A DNA stretch of 34,588 nt, taken from positions 1 to 34,588 of the forward strand of contig NZ_JACJPY010000049.1 of NCBI RefSeq assembly GCF_014696345.1. The letters are read 5' to 3'. A program made the position numbers and the translations under genes. This stretch comes from Pseudanabaena cinerea FACHB-1277. Its GTDB lineage: Bacteria; Cyanobacteriota; Cyanobacteriia; Pseudanabaenales; Pseudanabaenaceae. Below are positions 1 to 9,670 of this stretch, piece after piece (position 1 is the first letter of the stretch; each line of letters begins with the position of its first letter). The notes beneath the pieces were generated by a model. That model was not told the origin of the DNA. It made no database searches and was given only the letters and a program-made list of their open reading frames with translations.

Positions 1-166
1 GAATGCTGCTGGTTTATGGAACTTCTATTTAGATTCTGCTTAAAAATGGATGGAAAAAGTAAAACCCTTTCTGTACTTTACTTTTATTTCCCAACAGGTC
101 TATTAATCTCCAAACTTAATTTGAGATTCTTGGAATTGTCAAAGCAATTAAAAACAATTCAAAAAT

Positions 167-346
167 ATGAGTAACCAAAATCAAGTGCAAAAACAGGTCG
201 CAAATCAAGCGATCGCCACCAACTCTAACCCCAATTTCGATGTCACGCCCCTAATCATGCCCATTAGTTATTCCATCTCAGGAGCGATCGCCCTCGCTGC
301 GCTTGCTGCTTTTCTGCGTCAACTGTTCAACCTTGGCAGAGAATAG
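167..346 (+). CDS. Small single-pass membrane protein, hypothetical
   Basis: A 59-codon ORF from ATG to TAG. The N-terminal half is polar and rich in Asn and Gln; residues about 28-52 form one hydrophobic, alanine-rich helix, followed by a short basic tail ending GRE. Two HIP1 octamers lie inside it and are read in frame as Ala-Ile-Ala, which fits native cyanobacterial coding sequence. I see no strong Shine-Dalgarno sequence. I do not recognise the family; it has the size and shape of small thylakoid or cytoplasmic-membrane subunits, but that is only analogy. The 166 bases before it and the 257 bases between it and valS show no other gene. Confidence 0.45.
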   Translation: MSNQNQVQKQVANQAIATNSNPNFDVTPLIMPISYSISGAIALAALAAFLRQLFNLGRE

Positions 347-603
347 CCATGAATGCTGTCACGATCGCCATTCAGTTTAGATGTAATTTAGATGTGTGAG
401 AGTCCCATATTGAAAAACTCTTGTTTTTCGCAGGTAACTCGCATTACATTTTATAGCGTCATGGCGATCGCGCAATGTGTAGCGCATGATGCTAATTAGT
501 TTGTTAGCGATCGGGTGACACTTTGACAATCGCGCTAGTAAATTTAAGTGCTAAGATACTTGCTGCATATCAATCAAAACCTATACCCTTTGCTGCACCT
601 GTT

Positions 604-3324
604 ATGAGTACGACCGAACTTCCTAAACAATATAACCCCCTCGAAGCCGAAACTAAATGGCAAAAATATTGGGAAGATAGCGGCGTATTTGTGGCAGAGT
701 CAAACAGCGATCGCCCCCCCTACTGCATCATGATCCCGCCGCCAAACGTCACGGGCAGTCTGCACATGGGTCATGCTTTTCAGGAAATATTGATCGATAT
801 TTTGATCCGTTACCATCGGATGCGCGGCTTTAACACCCTCTGGCTGCCTGGTACTGACCATGCCAGTATTGCAGTCCAAACCATTCTCGATAAGCAGATC
901 AAGGCAGAAGGCAAGACCAACCAAGAAATTGGGCGCGAAAAATTTTTAGAACGGGCTTGGCAATGGAAAGCCGAATCAGGTGGCACAATTGTCTCGCAGT
1001 TGCGGCGGCTAGGTGCTTCGGCAGACTGGACGAGGGAACGCTTTACGATGGATGCAGGACTCTCTAATGCCGTAACTGAAGCTTTTGTCAAACTCTATGA
1101 TGCAGGTTTGATCTATCGGGGCGAATATCTTGTTAATTGGTGTCCCGCTTCCCAATCAGCCGTATCAGATTTAGAAGTAGATAGCAAAGAAGTCCAAGGG
1201 CATCTGTGGAACTTTCGCTATCCCCTTGCCGATGGCTCTGGTCACTTGGTCGTAGCGACCACCCGTCCCGAAACCATGCTCGGTGATACGGCAGTGGCTG
1301 TCAATCCTGAAGACGATCGCTACCAGCATCTCATCGGCAAAACGGTGATGCTGCCCATCATGAATCGTGAAATTCCCATCATTGCTGATCAATATGTCGA
1401 TCGCACCTTTGGTAGTGGCTGCGTCAAGATCACACCCGCCCATGATCCCAACGACTTTGAGATGGGACAGCGCCATAATTTACCCTTGATCAATATTCTC
1501 AATAAAGATGGTTCCGTTAATGAAAATGGCGGCGAATTTCAAGGGCAGGATCGCTTTGTGGCGCGGAAGAATGTGGTGGCAAAGTTAGAATCATTGGGGT
1601 TAGTGGAAAAGATTGAAGACTATACCCACAGTGTTCCCTATTCCGAACGTGGCAAGGTTCCCGTTGAGCCATTACTTTCCATTCAATGGTTCGTCAAAAT
1701 CAAGCCCCTCGCCGACAATGCTCTAGAGCAGTTCGATCAGCATAATTCCCCCACTTTTGTTCCCGATCGCTGGGGTAAGGTCTATCGCGATTGGCTAGTC
1801 CGCATTAAGGACTGGTGCATTTCCCGTCAGCTTTGGTGGGGACATCAGATTCCTGCATGGTATGCCCCCGATGGCACAATTTTTGTGGCTAAGACCGAAG
1901 CGGAAGCTTACGCACAAGCTCAAGCAAAATTTGGTGCAGATGTCACCCTAGAGCGCGATCCTGATGTTTTAGACACTTGGTTCTCATCGGGCTTATGGCC
2001 ATTCTCCACCCTAGGCTGGCCAGAAGCAACTGCGGACTTTCAAACCTTCTATCCCACGAGTGTTTTGGTAACAGGCTTTGACATTATCTTCTTCTGGGTG
2101 GCAAGGATGACGATGATGGCAGGTTATTTCACGGGTAAAATGCCCTTCCATACGGTTTACATTCATGGATTGGTGCGCGATGAAAATAATCAAAAGATGT
2201 CTAAATCCAAGAATAATGGCATCGATCCTTTATTGCTGATTAACAAGTATGGAACCGATGCGCTGCGTTATTCCCTCGTCAAGGAAGTGACGGGGGCAGG
2301 ACAGGATATTCGCCTTGATTACAATCGCAAAACCGATGAATCGACAACGGTGGAGACAGCGCGAAACTTTGCCAATAAGTTATGGAATGCCTCACGGTTT
2401 GTGATTATGAATTTGGATGGCAATCATCACAGCGCTATAATTCCTAATGAAAATCTAGAACTTGCCGATCGCTGGATCTTGTCCCGTTACCATCAAACCA
2501 TTTTGCAAGTGCGCGAACAGCTTGATGCCTATAGCCTCGGTGAAGCATCCCGCAGTCTCTATGAATTCTTTTGGGGTGACTTTTGCGATTGGTATATTGA
2601 ATTGGTGAAATCGCGTCTGCAAGAGAGCGCCGATCCCCAGTCTCGCGATAGGGTGCGCCAAACCCTTAGCCTCGTCCTTGATGGGGTTTTACGGCTATTG
2701 CATCCCTTTGTTCCCCATGTCACCGAAGAGATTTGGCAACTGCTCACCTATGGAACTAGCGAACCATCAAGCGATCGTCCCGTTCTCGCCATTCAACCCT
2801 ATCCCTCACTGGACAATGCCTCCATCGATCCCGAATTAGAAGAACAGTTCAATTTGCTATTCGGCACAATTCGTACAATTCGCAATCTTCGTGCTGAAGC
2901 CGAAATCAAGCCTAGTGCTAAATTAACGGTAATCTTGCAATCAGAAAACGAACGGGAGCGATCGCTGCTGGCGGCTGCCAAAAGTTACATTCTCGATCTG
3001 GCAAGGGTGGAAGACATGGCTATTGTGGAGGCAATTAGCGGCAAGGATACAGAGAAAGCGATCGCGGGTGTAATTGGCACGGTGCAGGTGATTGTGTCTC
3101 TAGTTGGCGTGGTGGATATTGCCCAACTGACGGCTAAATTAGAACGCAGTCTCGCCAAGCTAGAGGCAGCGATCGCCGCTTCTCAAAACCGCCTCAATAA
3201 CGAAGGTTATGTCAAAAAAGCGCCCCCTGAAGTGGTGGCAACCGCCAGAGCCGAACTAGCGGAATCTCTCAAGCAGCAAGAGATTCTCAAGGCACGTCTA
3301 GCGCAGTTGCAAGGAAATAGCTAG
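604..3324 (+). CDS. valS: Valyl-tRNA synthetase
   Basis: Class I aminoacyl-tRNA synthetase that charges tRNA-Val with valine in the cytoplasm. From the ATG at 604 it is 906 residues, normal for the family. Visible motifs are the HIGH-type signature HMGH at residues 54-57 inside [15 protein letters not shown], the KMSKS loop at 531-535, the CP1 editing domain ([17 protein letters not shown]), the anticodon-binding region, and a C-terminal coiled-coil arm from about residue 835 that is typical of ValRS. The frame stays open upstream to a TTG at 523, but the extra 27 residues do not look like ValRS, whose N-terminus normally opens near [18 protein letters not shown], so I prefer ATG 604. A hairpin follows the stop. 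Confidence 0.97.
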   Translation: MSTTELPKQYNPLEAETKWQKYWEDSGVFVAESNSDRPPYCIMIPPPNVTGSLHMGHAFQEILIDILIRYHRMRGFNTLWLPGTDHASIAVQTILDKQIKAEGKTNQEIGREKFLERAWQWKAESGGTIVSQLRRLGASADWTRERFTMDAGLSNAVTEAFVKLYDAGLIYRGEYLVNWCPASQSAVSDLEVDSKEVQGHLWNFRYPLADGSGHLVVATTRPETMLGDTAVAVNPEDDRYQHLIGKTVMLPIMNREIPIIADQYVDRTFGSGCVKITPAHDPNDFEMGQRHNLPLINILNKDGSVNENGGEFQGQDRFVARKNVVAKLESLGLVEKIEDYTHSVPYSERGKVPVEPLLSIQWFVKIKPLADNALEQFDQHNSPTFVPDRWGKVYRDWLVRIKDWCISRQLWWGHQIPAWYAPDGTIFVAKTEAEAYAQAQAKFGADVTLERDPDVLDTWFSSGLWPFSTLGWPEATADFQTFYPTSVLVTGFDIIFFWVARMTMMAGYFTGKMPFHTVYIHGLVRDENNQKMSKSKNNGIDPLLLINKYGTDALRYSLVKEVTGAGQDIRLDYNRKTDESTTVETARNFANKLWNASRFVIMNLDGNHHSAIIPNENLELADRWILSRYHQTILQVREQLDAYSLGEASRSLYEFFWGDFCDWYIELVKSRLQESADPQSRDRVRQTLSLVLDGVLRLLHPFVPHVTEEIWQLLTYGTSEPSSDRPVLAIQPYPSLDNASIDPELEEQFNLLFGTIRTIRNLRAEAEIKPSAKLTVILQSENERERSLLAAAKSYILDLARVEDMAIVEAISGKDTEKAIAGVIGTVQVIVSLVGVVDIAQLTAKLERSLAKLEAAIAASQNRLNNEGYVKKAPPEVVATARAELAESLKQQEILKARLAQLQGNS

Positions 3325-3329
3325 AGTCA

Positions 3330-3362
3330 ATAGCTTGTCGGCGCGAAGCGCCGATAAGCTAT
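3330..3362 (+). terminator. Hairpin after valS
   Basis: Two 15-base arms (3330-3344 and 3348-3362) pair with a single G-T wobble around a GAA loop. The tip reads GCGCGAAGCGC. It lies 5 bases past the valS stop and has no clean U-tract, so it may be a terminator, an RNA-stability element or a dispersed palindrome. Confidence 0.6.
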
Positions 3363-3413
3363 ACAAGAGGCAAATGAAGTATAGAATAATCACAAACCTT
3401 TAAACTCATACCC

Positions 3414-3983
3414 ATGTCAGAGTTAGTACCTTCAGAAATTCTTAAAAATCGCCTCAGTTACCAAGGCTCCAAATTCTCCTTTCATGTCGATCGCATCAAG
3501 TTACCCAATGGAGTCATTGGTGAATATTCTTACATCAAGCACCCTGGGGCAGGTTTAGCAGTTCCCGTAACCGCAGATGGTAAATTTATTCTTGTTAAAC
3601 AATATCGATTTGCCATTCAGAAATATTTATTGGAATTTCCTGCTGGCACATTAGAGGTCGGCGAAGGGCATGATGTCACCATCAAACGGGAATTGGAAGA
3701 AGAAACAGGTTATAGTGCTGCCAAATGGCAATATCTAGGCGGGTTTTATCTTTGCCCAGGCTATTCCGATGAGGTAATTCACGCCTATTTAGCCGAGACA
3801 CTCACTAAACTAGAACATCCCCCTGCTCAGGATGTGGATGAAGATATTGAAGTTGTGCTGTTGAGTCGGGATGAGATAGAAGCATTACTGCGATCGCCTG
3901 ATGCTGACAGCAGCCTAGATGCCAAGTCAATTACCGCATTTTATTTAGCATTAAGCAGATCACCATCGACAATGGTGCTGTAG
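3414..3983 (+). CDS. Nudix hydrolase, ADP-ribose pyrophosphatase-like
   Basis: A 189-residue protein with a textbook Nudix box at residues 78-100: G78, E84, then REL-EEE at 92-97 and TGY. The preceding FPAG and the following beta-strand region with YLCPGYSDEVIHAYLA resemble the ADP-sugar pyrophosphatase (NudF) subgroup, which hydrolyses ADP-ribose and related nucleotide sugars using Mg2+ bound by the box glutamates. The substrate is inferred from subgroup resemblance only. ATG start at 3414. It sits alone between valS and a methyltransferase on the same strand; the 41-base gap to the next ORF would allow co-transcription. Confidence 0.9.
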   Translation: MSELVPSEILKNRLSYQGSKFSFHVDRIKLPNGVIGEYSYIKHPGAGLAVPVTADGKFILVKQYRFAIQKYLLEFPAGTLEVGEGHDVTIKRELEEETGYSAAKWQYLGGFYLCPGYSDEVIHAYLAETLTKLEHPPAQDVDEDIEVVLLSRDEIEALLRSPDADSSLDAKSITAFYLALSRSPSTMVL

Positions 3984-4048
3984 GATTGAGATTACCACTA
4001 CTTTTACCTGATTAACTGACAAATTTGCCCGATAATTTGCAACAGCCA

Positions 4049-5263
4049 ATGATTAAAGCCCCCATTAACCCCGATCAAATCAGTGAAGTCACTGATACCG
4101 TTGCCTCCCTCTACAATGTCTACCCCTTCCCTCCCGAACCATTTCTAGATGAGCCACCCCCAGGGTATAACTGGCGCTGGAATTGGCAAGCTGCCTATAG
4201 TTTTTGTACAGGCAAGAAGCCCGATCGCCAAAATATTCGCATTCTTGATGCAGGCTGCGGTTCGGGTGTGAGTACAGAATATTTGGTGCATCTCAATCCT
4301 GAAGCATCGGTGGTGGGCATTGACATTAGCGCAGGGACTTTGGCAGTGGCACAAGAGCGCTGTCGGCGATCGCGGGCGGATCGGGTGGCGTTTCATCACC
4401 TGAGTTTGTTTGATGTCGATCAACTAGCAGGAGAATTTGACCTAATTAATTCCGTGGGCGTTTTGCATCACACCGCCGATCCCATTCGTGGCATTCAGGC
4501 ATTGGCAAGTAAGCTCGCCCCAGGAGGATTGCTACATATATTTGTCTATAGCGAATTAGGACGTTGGGAAATTGGCTTGATGCAGGAGGCGATTGCTTTG
4601 TTGCAGGGCGATCGCCGTGGCGACTATGCCGATGGCGTGCAGGTGGGGCGATCGCTATTTGCCACATTGCCCGAAACCAATTGTTTGCGCCGCCGCGAGC
4701 AGGAGCGTTGGGCAATGGAAAACCAGCAGGATGCCTGTTTTGCCGATATGTATGTGCATCCGCAGGAGATTGATTACAATATCAATACTCTATTTGAATT
4801 AATCGATGCTTCGGGCTTAGATTTCTTGGGCTTTTCCAATCCCCAAGTTTGGAACTTGGAGAGACTCATTGGCAAGGTTCCCGATCTGATGGAACGGCTG
4901 CAAGGACTAAGCGATCGCCAAAAATATCGACTGCTAGAGGTTCTTGATCCCCACACAATTTCCCATTATGAATTCTTTTTAAGTCGCCCACCTCTATCTA
5001 AGCAAAATTGGCAAATTGAATCCGAGCTATTAGCAGCAATCCCTGAACCTAGCCCCTGTATTTATGGCTGGCAAGAGAGTCCCAACTTCTTTGATTACAA
5101 TTATCAAATTGTGAAGCTCAGTGATGCTCAGTGGCAATTTTTATTAGGCTGCGATCGCCAAAAAAATGTCGCCGAAATTCTCGCTGCGGTGAATGTTTCT
5201 CCCAATCTTTCCTTGGATGATGTACGATCGCTACAACAATTGCAGGTAATTGTATTGGGCTAA
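4049..5263 (+). CDS. Class I SAM-dependent methyltransferase
   Basis: The protein is about 404 residues from ATG 4049; an upstream in-frame TTG at 4025 would add eight. The SAM-binding motif I is ILDAGCGSG, followed by an acidic motif II (VVGIDIS) and by FDLINSVGVLHHTADP, typical of the Methyltransf_11/25 fold. The N-terminal NVYPFPPEPFLDEPPPGYNWRW stretch precedes the Rossmann domain. A C-terminal extension of about 170 residues ends in what looks like a small helical or winged-helix domain, making the protein longer than a bare methyltransferase. The substrate cannot be read from the sequence. Several HIP1 sites indicate a resident gene. Confidence 0.85.
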   Translation: MIKAPINPDQISEVTDTVASLYNVYPFPPEPFLDEPPPGYNWRWNWQAAYSFCTGKKPDRQNIRILDAGCGSGVSTEYLVHLNPEASVVGIDISAGTLAVAQERCRRSRADRVAFHHLSLFDVDQLAGEFDLINSVGVLHHTADPIRGIQALASKLAPGGLLHIFVYSELGRWEIGLMQEAIALLQGDRRGDYADGVQVGRSLFATLPETNCLRRREQERWAMENQQDACFADMYVHPQEIDYNINTLFELIDASGLDFLGFSNPQVWNLERLIGKVPDLMERLQGLSDRQKYRLLEVLDPHTISHYEFFLSRPPLSKQNWQIESELLAAIPEPSPCIYGWQESPNFFDYNYQIVKLSDAQWQFLLGCDRQKNVAEILAAVNVSPNLSLDDVRSLQQLQVIVLG

Positions 5264-5382
5264 AAGTAAAAGGTGCAAAGTCCCTTTCATGGCAACTTTC
5301 AGTTAGTCATGTTACAAACAGGGGCAGTTCATGATTTTTGGTCTTCAGTTTTCACTTTGTCCGTAATAAACGGTTTTCACAT

Positions 5383-6051
5383 ATGAAATGGATAAAATGG
5401 ATTTATATCGCCGCAGGAATAGCATTTGTGCTAAAAATGCTATTCCTAGCAAACCCAGCACCGCGTTTGCCCTTCTCAATCGTTGAGGCGATCGCCAAAG
5501 ATAGCGGCGTGAGTAACGTGGTGTCGGGTATTATATTTCGCAATCGCCTCTATGACACAATTTTTGAAGTAATCGTTTTCACGATCGCAATTATGGGGGC
5601 AAATTTTTTGATGGCTAATGAGCAACCCTTTACCCGAATTTATCAATTTACCGATCAGACTTCCATTGTCCTTGCTCAACTAGGGGCAACAGTCGCCGCC
5701 CTAGTCGGTATCGAACTCGCAATCCGTGGACACCTTAGCCCAGGAGGAGGCTTTGCGGCAGGTGTGGCGGGTGGCACAGCGATCGGCTTAATTGCAATTA
5801 CTTCGTCTCCCGAAAGATTACAAAATGTTTATAAACGTTGGCACGCCGCCACTTGGGAAAAGGTATCAGTATTGATTTTTATTGTTCTATCAGTAGTTAC
5901 CCTCTCAGGGATAGAACTGCCCCACGGACAAATGGGCGACCTATTTAGTGGCGGTATTATCCCAATCCTGAATATATTGGTGGCGATCAAGGTGGCGTTA
6001 GGCTCATGGTCAGTCGTATTAGTTTTTATTCGCTATCGCGGTTTATTGTAA
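5383..6051 (+). CDS. Na+/H+ antiporter subunit B-like (MnhB/MrpB family)
   Basis: From ATG 5383 it is 222 residues with several membrane segments. The MnhB hallmark is the loop RGHLSPGGGFAAGVAGG followed by a hydrophobic helix. The protein ends in a further transmembrane pair (GIIPILNILVAIKVALGSW). In characterised Mrp systems this subunit is part of a multi-subunit cation/proton antiporter related to complex I. None of the other Mrp subunits is in the window: the upstream neighbour is a methyltransferase and the downstream one a small membrane protein, so any partner genes must lie elsewhere. An upstream in-frame TTG at 5338 would add 15 residues that look non-native. Confidence 0.82.
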   Translation: MKWIKWIYIAAGIAFVLKMLFLANPAPRLPFSIVEAIAKDSGVSNVVSGIIFRNRLYDTIFEVIVFTIAIMGANFLMANEQPFTRIYQFTDQTSIVLAQLGATVAALVGIELAIRGHLSPGGGFAAGVAGGTAIGLIAITSSPERLQNVYKRWHAATWEKVSVLIFIVLSVVTLSGIELPHGQMGDLFSGGIIPILNILVAIKVALGSWSVVLVFIRYRGLL

Positions 6052-6096
6052 TAATGACAGCGTTATTATTGTCGTTAAGACTTATGGTTGCGACCT

Positions 6097-6501
6097 ATGC
6101 AGAACATATTTGCAGGTATCTTCTTTTCTATTGGATTTATATTTTTGACCGTGACCGTTTCATCTTTGGCGACCAAAGATTCTACCCCAAAAGATCGCAG
6201 TGCGGCTATGGGGGGAATTATCATCGGAGTTCCTGCAATAGCTGCGGGAACTTGGTTGGTTTTGAAGCAGCGAAAAAGGCATGATGATCTCAAGGAAGTA
6301 CGGCAAAGGCAGATTGAATTTAACTTTTTAACGACATTGCAGGCTAATGACGGTAGCATTACGGCAATTAGTTTTGCGATCGCCAATCAGTTAACCCTAG
6401 ATGAAGCAAAGCAATATTTAGACGCAAAAGCGGCTCAATTGAATGCTGATTTTAATGTTACTGAAGATGGCGGCGTGAGCTATAAGTTTTATCTGTCTTA
6501 A
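6097..6501 (+). CDS. Small membrane protein with cytosolic helical tail, hypothetical
   Basis: From ATG 6097 it is 134 residues; a TTG at 6088 would add three. Two hydrophobic helices (residues about 3-21 and 37-54) are separated by a polar loop, and a charged linker (KQRKRHDDLKEVRQRQ) leads to a C-terminal soluble segment. That segment reads like a short helix-turn-helix or winged-helix unit: a helix, then ITAISFAIANQLTLDEAKQYLDAKAAQLNADF, then two strands ending VSYKFYLS. It follows the MnhB-like gene by 45 bases on the same strand. I do not recognise a named family; the winged-helix reading is inference from pattern. Confidence 0.7.
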   Translation: MQNIFAGIFFSIGFIFLTVTVSSLATKDSTPKDRSAAMGGIIIGVPAIAAGTWLVLKQRKRHDDLKEVRQRQIEFNFLTTLQANDGSITAISFAIANQLTLDEAKQYLDAKAAQLNADFNVTEDGGVSYKFYLS

Positions 6502-6551
6502 GTTTGTCCATCACGGCTTTGCCATGACGGGCAAAAATTGCACTGTAAATT

Positions 6552-7274
6552 ATGAGCGTAACTATGGAAAAATGGCAACGTGCCGAGGGGCGAGCTTGGG
6601 ATCAACTGCGTCCTGTAAGTTTGCAACGAGGCTTTACCTCTGCCCCTGCGGGATCGGTGTTAGCCAAGTTTGGCAATACGCAATTAATTTGCACGGTGTC
6701 GATCGCTGAGGGTGTACCCAAATTTTTGCTAGGTAGCAATCAGGGGTGGCTGACAGCCGAATATCGGATGCTACCTGCCTCCACGATGCCACGACAGGAG
6801 CGAGAACTGATGAAGCTGTCGGGGCGAACGCAGGAAATCCAGAGGTTAATCGGGCGCAGTTTACGGGCAGCGATCGACATGACCGCGATCGCCAATTACA
6901 CTTTTAATATTGATATTGATGTACTTCAGGCGGATGGCGGCACGCGCACGGGCGGCATTACGGGCGGCTTTATTGCCCTCAAAGATGCCTGCAATCGCCT
7001 ATTAAATGAAGGTAAAATTAGCCGTAATCCCATTATCAAATCCGTGGCGGCGGTATCAGTGGGGCTAATTAATGGGCATCCAATTTTAGATCTCAACTAT
7101 CAAGAAGATGTGGCGGTGTCGGTGGATCTCAATGTGGTTATGGATAGCCAAGGCAAATTGATTGAGGTGCAGGGTACTGGCGAATCCGATACATTTTCGC
7201 GATCGCAGCTTAATCAAATGCTGGATGTGGCAGAAAAAGGTATTAGCGAGTTGTTGCGCTTGTCGCTAACTTAA
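6552..7274 (+). CDS. rph: Ribonuclease PH
   Basis: Phosphorolytic 3'-to-5' exoribonuclease that trims tRNA precursors, releasing nucleoside diphosphates; the active form is a hexamer. The 240 residues match the normal bacterial length. Visible family features include the N-terminal [31 protein letters not shown], the [23 protein letters not shown] segment, and the glycine-rich [13 protein letters not shown] phosphate-binding region, ending with the usual TGESDTFSR segment. ATG 6552 is taken; ATG 6564 is a possible alternative. A strong hairpin begins right at its stop codon. Confidence 0.95.
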   Translation: MSVTMEKWQRAEGRAWDQLRPVSLQRGFTSAPAGSVLAKFGNTQLICTVSIAEGVPKFLLGSNQGWLTAEYRMLPASTMPRQERELMKLSGRTQEIQRLIGRSLRAAIDMTAIANYTFNIDIDVLQADGGTRTGGITGGFIALKDACNRLLNEGKISRNPIIKSVAAVSVGLINGHPILDLNYQEDVAVSVDLNVVMDSQGKLIEVQGTGESDTFSRSQLNQMLDVAEKGISELLRLSLT

Positions 7275-7335
7275 AACCCCAAAAAATTTAGAGCATTGGC
7301 GCGAAGCACCAATGCTCTAAATTTCTTGGGGTTTT
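7273..7335 (+). terminator. Long hairpin terminator after rph
   Basis: Arms of 27 bases (7273-7299 and 7309-7335) with one mismatch enclose a 9-base loop containing GCGAAGC. The outer stem is AAAACCCC pairing with GGGGTTTT, so the right end is also a U-tract. It begins inside the rph stop codon. Confidence 0.85.
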
Positions 7336-7434
7336 TAATAGGATGTTAATAAAACTTGCTAACTGGGTAATATCCTGCTTGTGAAAAGCATAGACAGTGC
7401 AGTGACACAAAAATGTGTCCGATGAGGAAAAGTT

Positions 7435-8517
7435 ATGAAGGCAGTGCGATTAAATCTTGAAGACAAACAGAATTGGCAGAAGTTACAATATATTCTGACC
7501 AGTCTTGCTTCCGATTACATGGATCTAGTGGCGGCAGAGCAAACTGAATTTAAGTTTGAGCAGCAGATTCTATCCATTGCTTTTACGCTCATTAGTGCCG
7601 ATGGTGATCGCGATCGCCTCAATGAATTTACACAAATCCTAGATCGTTACTTCAATCGCTTACAACTATTGGGCGCAAGGCGGATTGAATGGGAGTTTTA
7701 TTTAATTGGGGAATCAGTACCAATGCTCACGCAGGGGCGGGACATTCCATTGTTGACCGCGCCTGTGGCTAATGTTGTTGCAAATAATTCTGCTCTTGCC
7801 CGTCAACCTAAGCGATCGTCACTAAGTCAAAAGAACCAAAGGAGCCAAAAGAACCTAAATCGCAGATCAGGTAGTGCCATTAGCAAGGGCAAAGCAAAGA
7901 TTGCCGATCTTGCCAAGGCTGCCTATGGTTGGCTCACCGATCCCAAGACGATCGCCGCCGCCCAAACCACTAGCCGCCTCACCATTCGCGATCCTAGAGG
8001 CACTTTAATCGCGGTCAAAGATATCGCGATCGCCCGTTTCGAGCAGACCCTGCAATGGGTCGATACCTTCCCTTGGGAGACATGGACTAAGGAAAAGGCA
8101 CAACAAATCAAGCGCCGCCACCAGCGTAATTTGGTAAGGGCAATCATCGAGGATGTCCTAATTTTTGCGGTCATGGCGATCGCTGCCTTCTGGTTGATTG
8201 AAGCTCTATCGCCACCTTCCTTCAACTTGGCGCTGTTACCTCAGCAGCACTATGACAGCAATATGACCAATGCTCAATATCGCTGCGGCAATCCTGCGGT
8301 AAATCTCAAAAATTATGTCTGTTTAACAAGGGGAATGCGCTATGACCAAGTTGCCAGCATTTTAGGCTCTGATGGCAAGCCTTTAGGTATTGATCATAAA
8401 TATGGCGATCGCGCCGTAATCATTAGCTGGTCTAGTCCTGATTTAAGTCTCAATGCCACTTTTGTCAACGATCAACTCGTCTCTAGAGCTTACCGCCAAC
8501 TATCGGCTAATAAGTAA
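7435..8517 (+). CDS. Membrane-anchored protein with BamE/SmpA-like C-terminal domain, hypothetical
   Basis: A 360-residue protein. Residues 1-100 are a soluble, helical, charged region. A basic, low-complexity linker follows (residues about 120-155: SSLSQKNQRSQKNLNRR), then a helical stretch. One transmembrane helix lies near 238-258 (VLIFAVMAIAAFWLIEAL). The last 75 residues read as CLTRGMRYDQVASILGSDGKP...AVIISWSSPDLSLNATFVNDQLVSRAYRQL. That pattern (helix, then strands describing a value with SLNATFVNDQLV) resembles the BamE/DUF3862-like small fold; this is inference. The function is unknown. HIP1 sites are present, so the gene looks resident. Confidence 0.75.
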   Translation: MKAVRLNLEDKQNWQKLQYILTSLASDYMDLVAAEQTEFKFEQQILSIAFTLISADGDRDRLNEFTQILDRYFNRLQLLGARRIEWEFYLIGESVPMLTQGRDIPLLTAPVANVVANNSALARQPKRSSLSQKNQRSQKNLNRRSGSAISKGKAKIADLAKAAYGWLTDPKTIAAAQTTSRLTIRDPRGTLIAVKDIAIARFEQTLQWVDTFPWETWTKEKAQQIKRRHQRNLVRAIIEDVLIFAVMAIAAFWLIEALSPPSFNLALLPQQHYDSNMTNAQYRCGNPAVNLKNYVCLTRGMRYDQVASILGSDGKPLGIDHKYGDRAVIISWSSPDLSLNATFVNDQLVSRAYRQLSANK

Positions 8518-8524
8518 TTCTAAA

Positions 8525-8549
8525 TTAAGAAGTGGCTTAGCCATTTCTT
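8525..8549 (+). terminator. Short hairpin after the 360-residue membrane-protein gene
   Basis: AAGAAGTGGC pairs with GCCATTTCTT (one wobble) a few bases after the stop codon. The U-tract is weak; this is a possible terminator only. The rest of the gap to 8735 shows nothing clear. Confidence 0.4.
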
Positions 8550-8735
8550 AACTCATCTTACACAGATAGAATTCCTGAGATAGCTAAGGTCTCGGGCTGG
8601 AGCGGGACACAGCCCTACAAAAGATGAGTTTCATCGGTTAAGAAATCAGTCCTAGTCTGCATGGATTTGAGAATACCGCACTTACTCTTGATACCCAATT
8701 GCTTCTCTCCCGCTTTTTTTCTTGCTATAGTAACT

Positions 8736-9134
8736 TCAATTTAGTCGCCTTGTACTAGTGTTGTTAATCTTGCTCAAATCATCAATCAAATGGCAGGGTA
8801 ATAACTTTTGTCGCGCAGGAACTTCTAATTTACATAGCCTAGCTGCCTCGATCGCAAAGTCGATACAATTAATTCCCCAACAGATAGAGAACCAGCGATT
8901 AGTATACTTCTCTTCTAGGATAGCGATCGCTTCTTGTAAGATGCGATCGGGTACTTCAAAGCGGATGGATTTCTTGATATAGATTGCGCGATCAGAATGA
9001 TCAACGTAGCCCCAAAATACTGGAAATTTAGGGATTTTCGGCTTAAATCCGCACCAAATTTTGATCTCTGCATACTCAAATAAGCAAGCAGCATGGGGAA
9101 AGCCTGTTTCGCTAATGATTGTGAGATTACCCAT
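8736..9134 (-). CDS. Hypothetical protein, possibly permuted-papain (NlpC/P60-like) fold
   Basis: A 132-residue ORF starting with ATG at 9134. I do not recognise it with certainty. It shows an N-terminal ETGFPHAACLF...WCGFKP and a C-terminal CWGINCIDFAIEAARLC. A histidine near the N-terminus, a GF-x-P turn and a C-terminal NC(x)DF motif is the arrangement seen in circularly permuted NlpC/P60-type proteins, so a cysteine-hydrolase fold is possible; this is inference. One HIP1 site lies inside. It is transcribed away from the adjoining ilvC fragment and ATPase operon. The ORF is short, and the opposite strand carries a 74-codon ORF, so some doubt remains. Confidence 0.5.
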   Translation of the reverse strand: MGNLTIISETGFPHAACLFEYAEIKIWCGFKPKIPKFPVFWGYVDHSDRAIYIKKSIRFEVPDRILQEAIAILEEKYTNRWFSICWGINCIDFAIEAARLCKLEVPARQKLLPCHLIDDLSKINNTSTRRLN

Positions 9135-9280
9135 TTGGAATTTAGACTAAAAAGATGGAAAGAAAGGCATAAAGTACTTGAGACAAACTACCAAAGGAGC
9201 AATGCTCAATAAAGCCAATTGACATTGATTACCATGATTTACCAGAAACTACAAGAATTTCGCAAGTCGATTTATGAACT

Positions 9281-9392
9281 TCTTCGCGGAAGGTGTTTTC
9301 GAGGATGCCGCCGCGTGTGCCGCCGATGCCCTTAGCATATGCCATAGCGCGATCGCGGGCTTGTCCAGTGGCATCTTGATATACCGCCAAGG
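9281..9392 (-). pseudogene. Fragment of ilvC (ketol-acid reductoisomerase)
   Basis: Positions 9281-9387 align without gaps to 12666-12772 inside the intact ilvC on the same strand, with 6 mismatches in 107 bases; similarity resumes for a few bases after a 3-base gap. Translated, it encodes the segment [25 protein letters not shown], with one changed residue (T to N). Sequence on both sides is unrelated to ilvC. It is therefore a dead fragment that marks a past duplication or import. No other convincing gene lies in 9135-9670. Confidence 0.9.
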
Positions 9393-9670
9393 CTAATGTC
9401 GAGATACATTATGAAAGATGCTCCCACAAATATTTACGATCATGATAATCCACAAAGATTGCTATAGAGATGTCATAATGGTAAGCAAGTTATTTAGACA
9501 AAAAAGCAATCGTATCTCTAATCTCGCTCTAGACTCTAATCAACCACAAGCAAAGACTTACACTAACAAAGCAGAATAGGCGATCGCGATGAGATTTTGT
9601 CGGATACCATAAAGTTCATTGAGCAGGAATCAGTTAATTAAGCGATTACAAGCAAGCAACAGGAGTCTAT

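Noticed and set aside
523-603. In-frame 27-codon extension of valS from TTG
   Set aside because: The added residues do not resemble ValRS N-termini, whereas ATG 604 gives a normal one.
6006-6284. 92-codon ORF overlapping the MnhB-like and small membrane protein genes
   Set aside because: Overlaps two better genes and has no coherent protein pattern.
9478-9579. 33-codon ORF before the ATPase operon
   Set aside because: Short, no clear RBS, polar and without a recognisable pattern; too weak to call.
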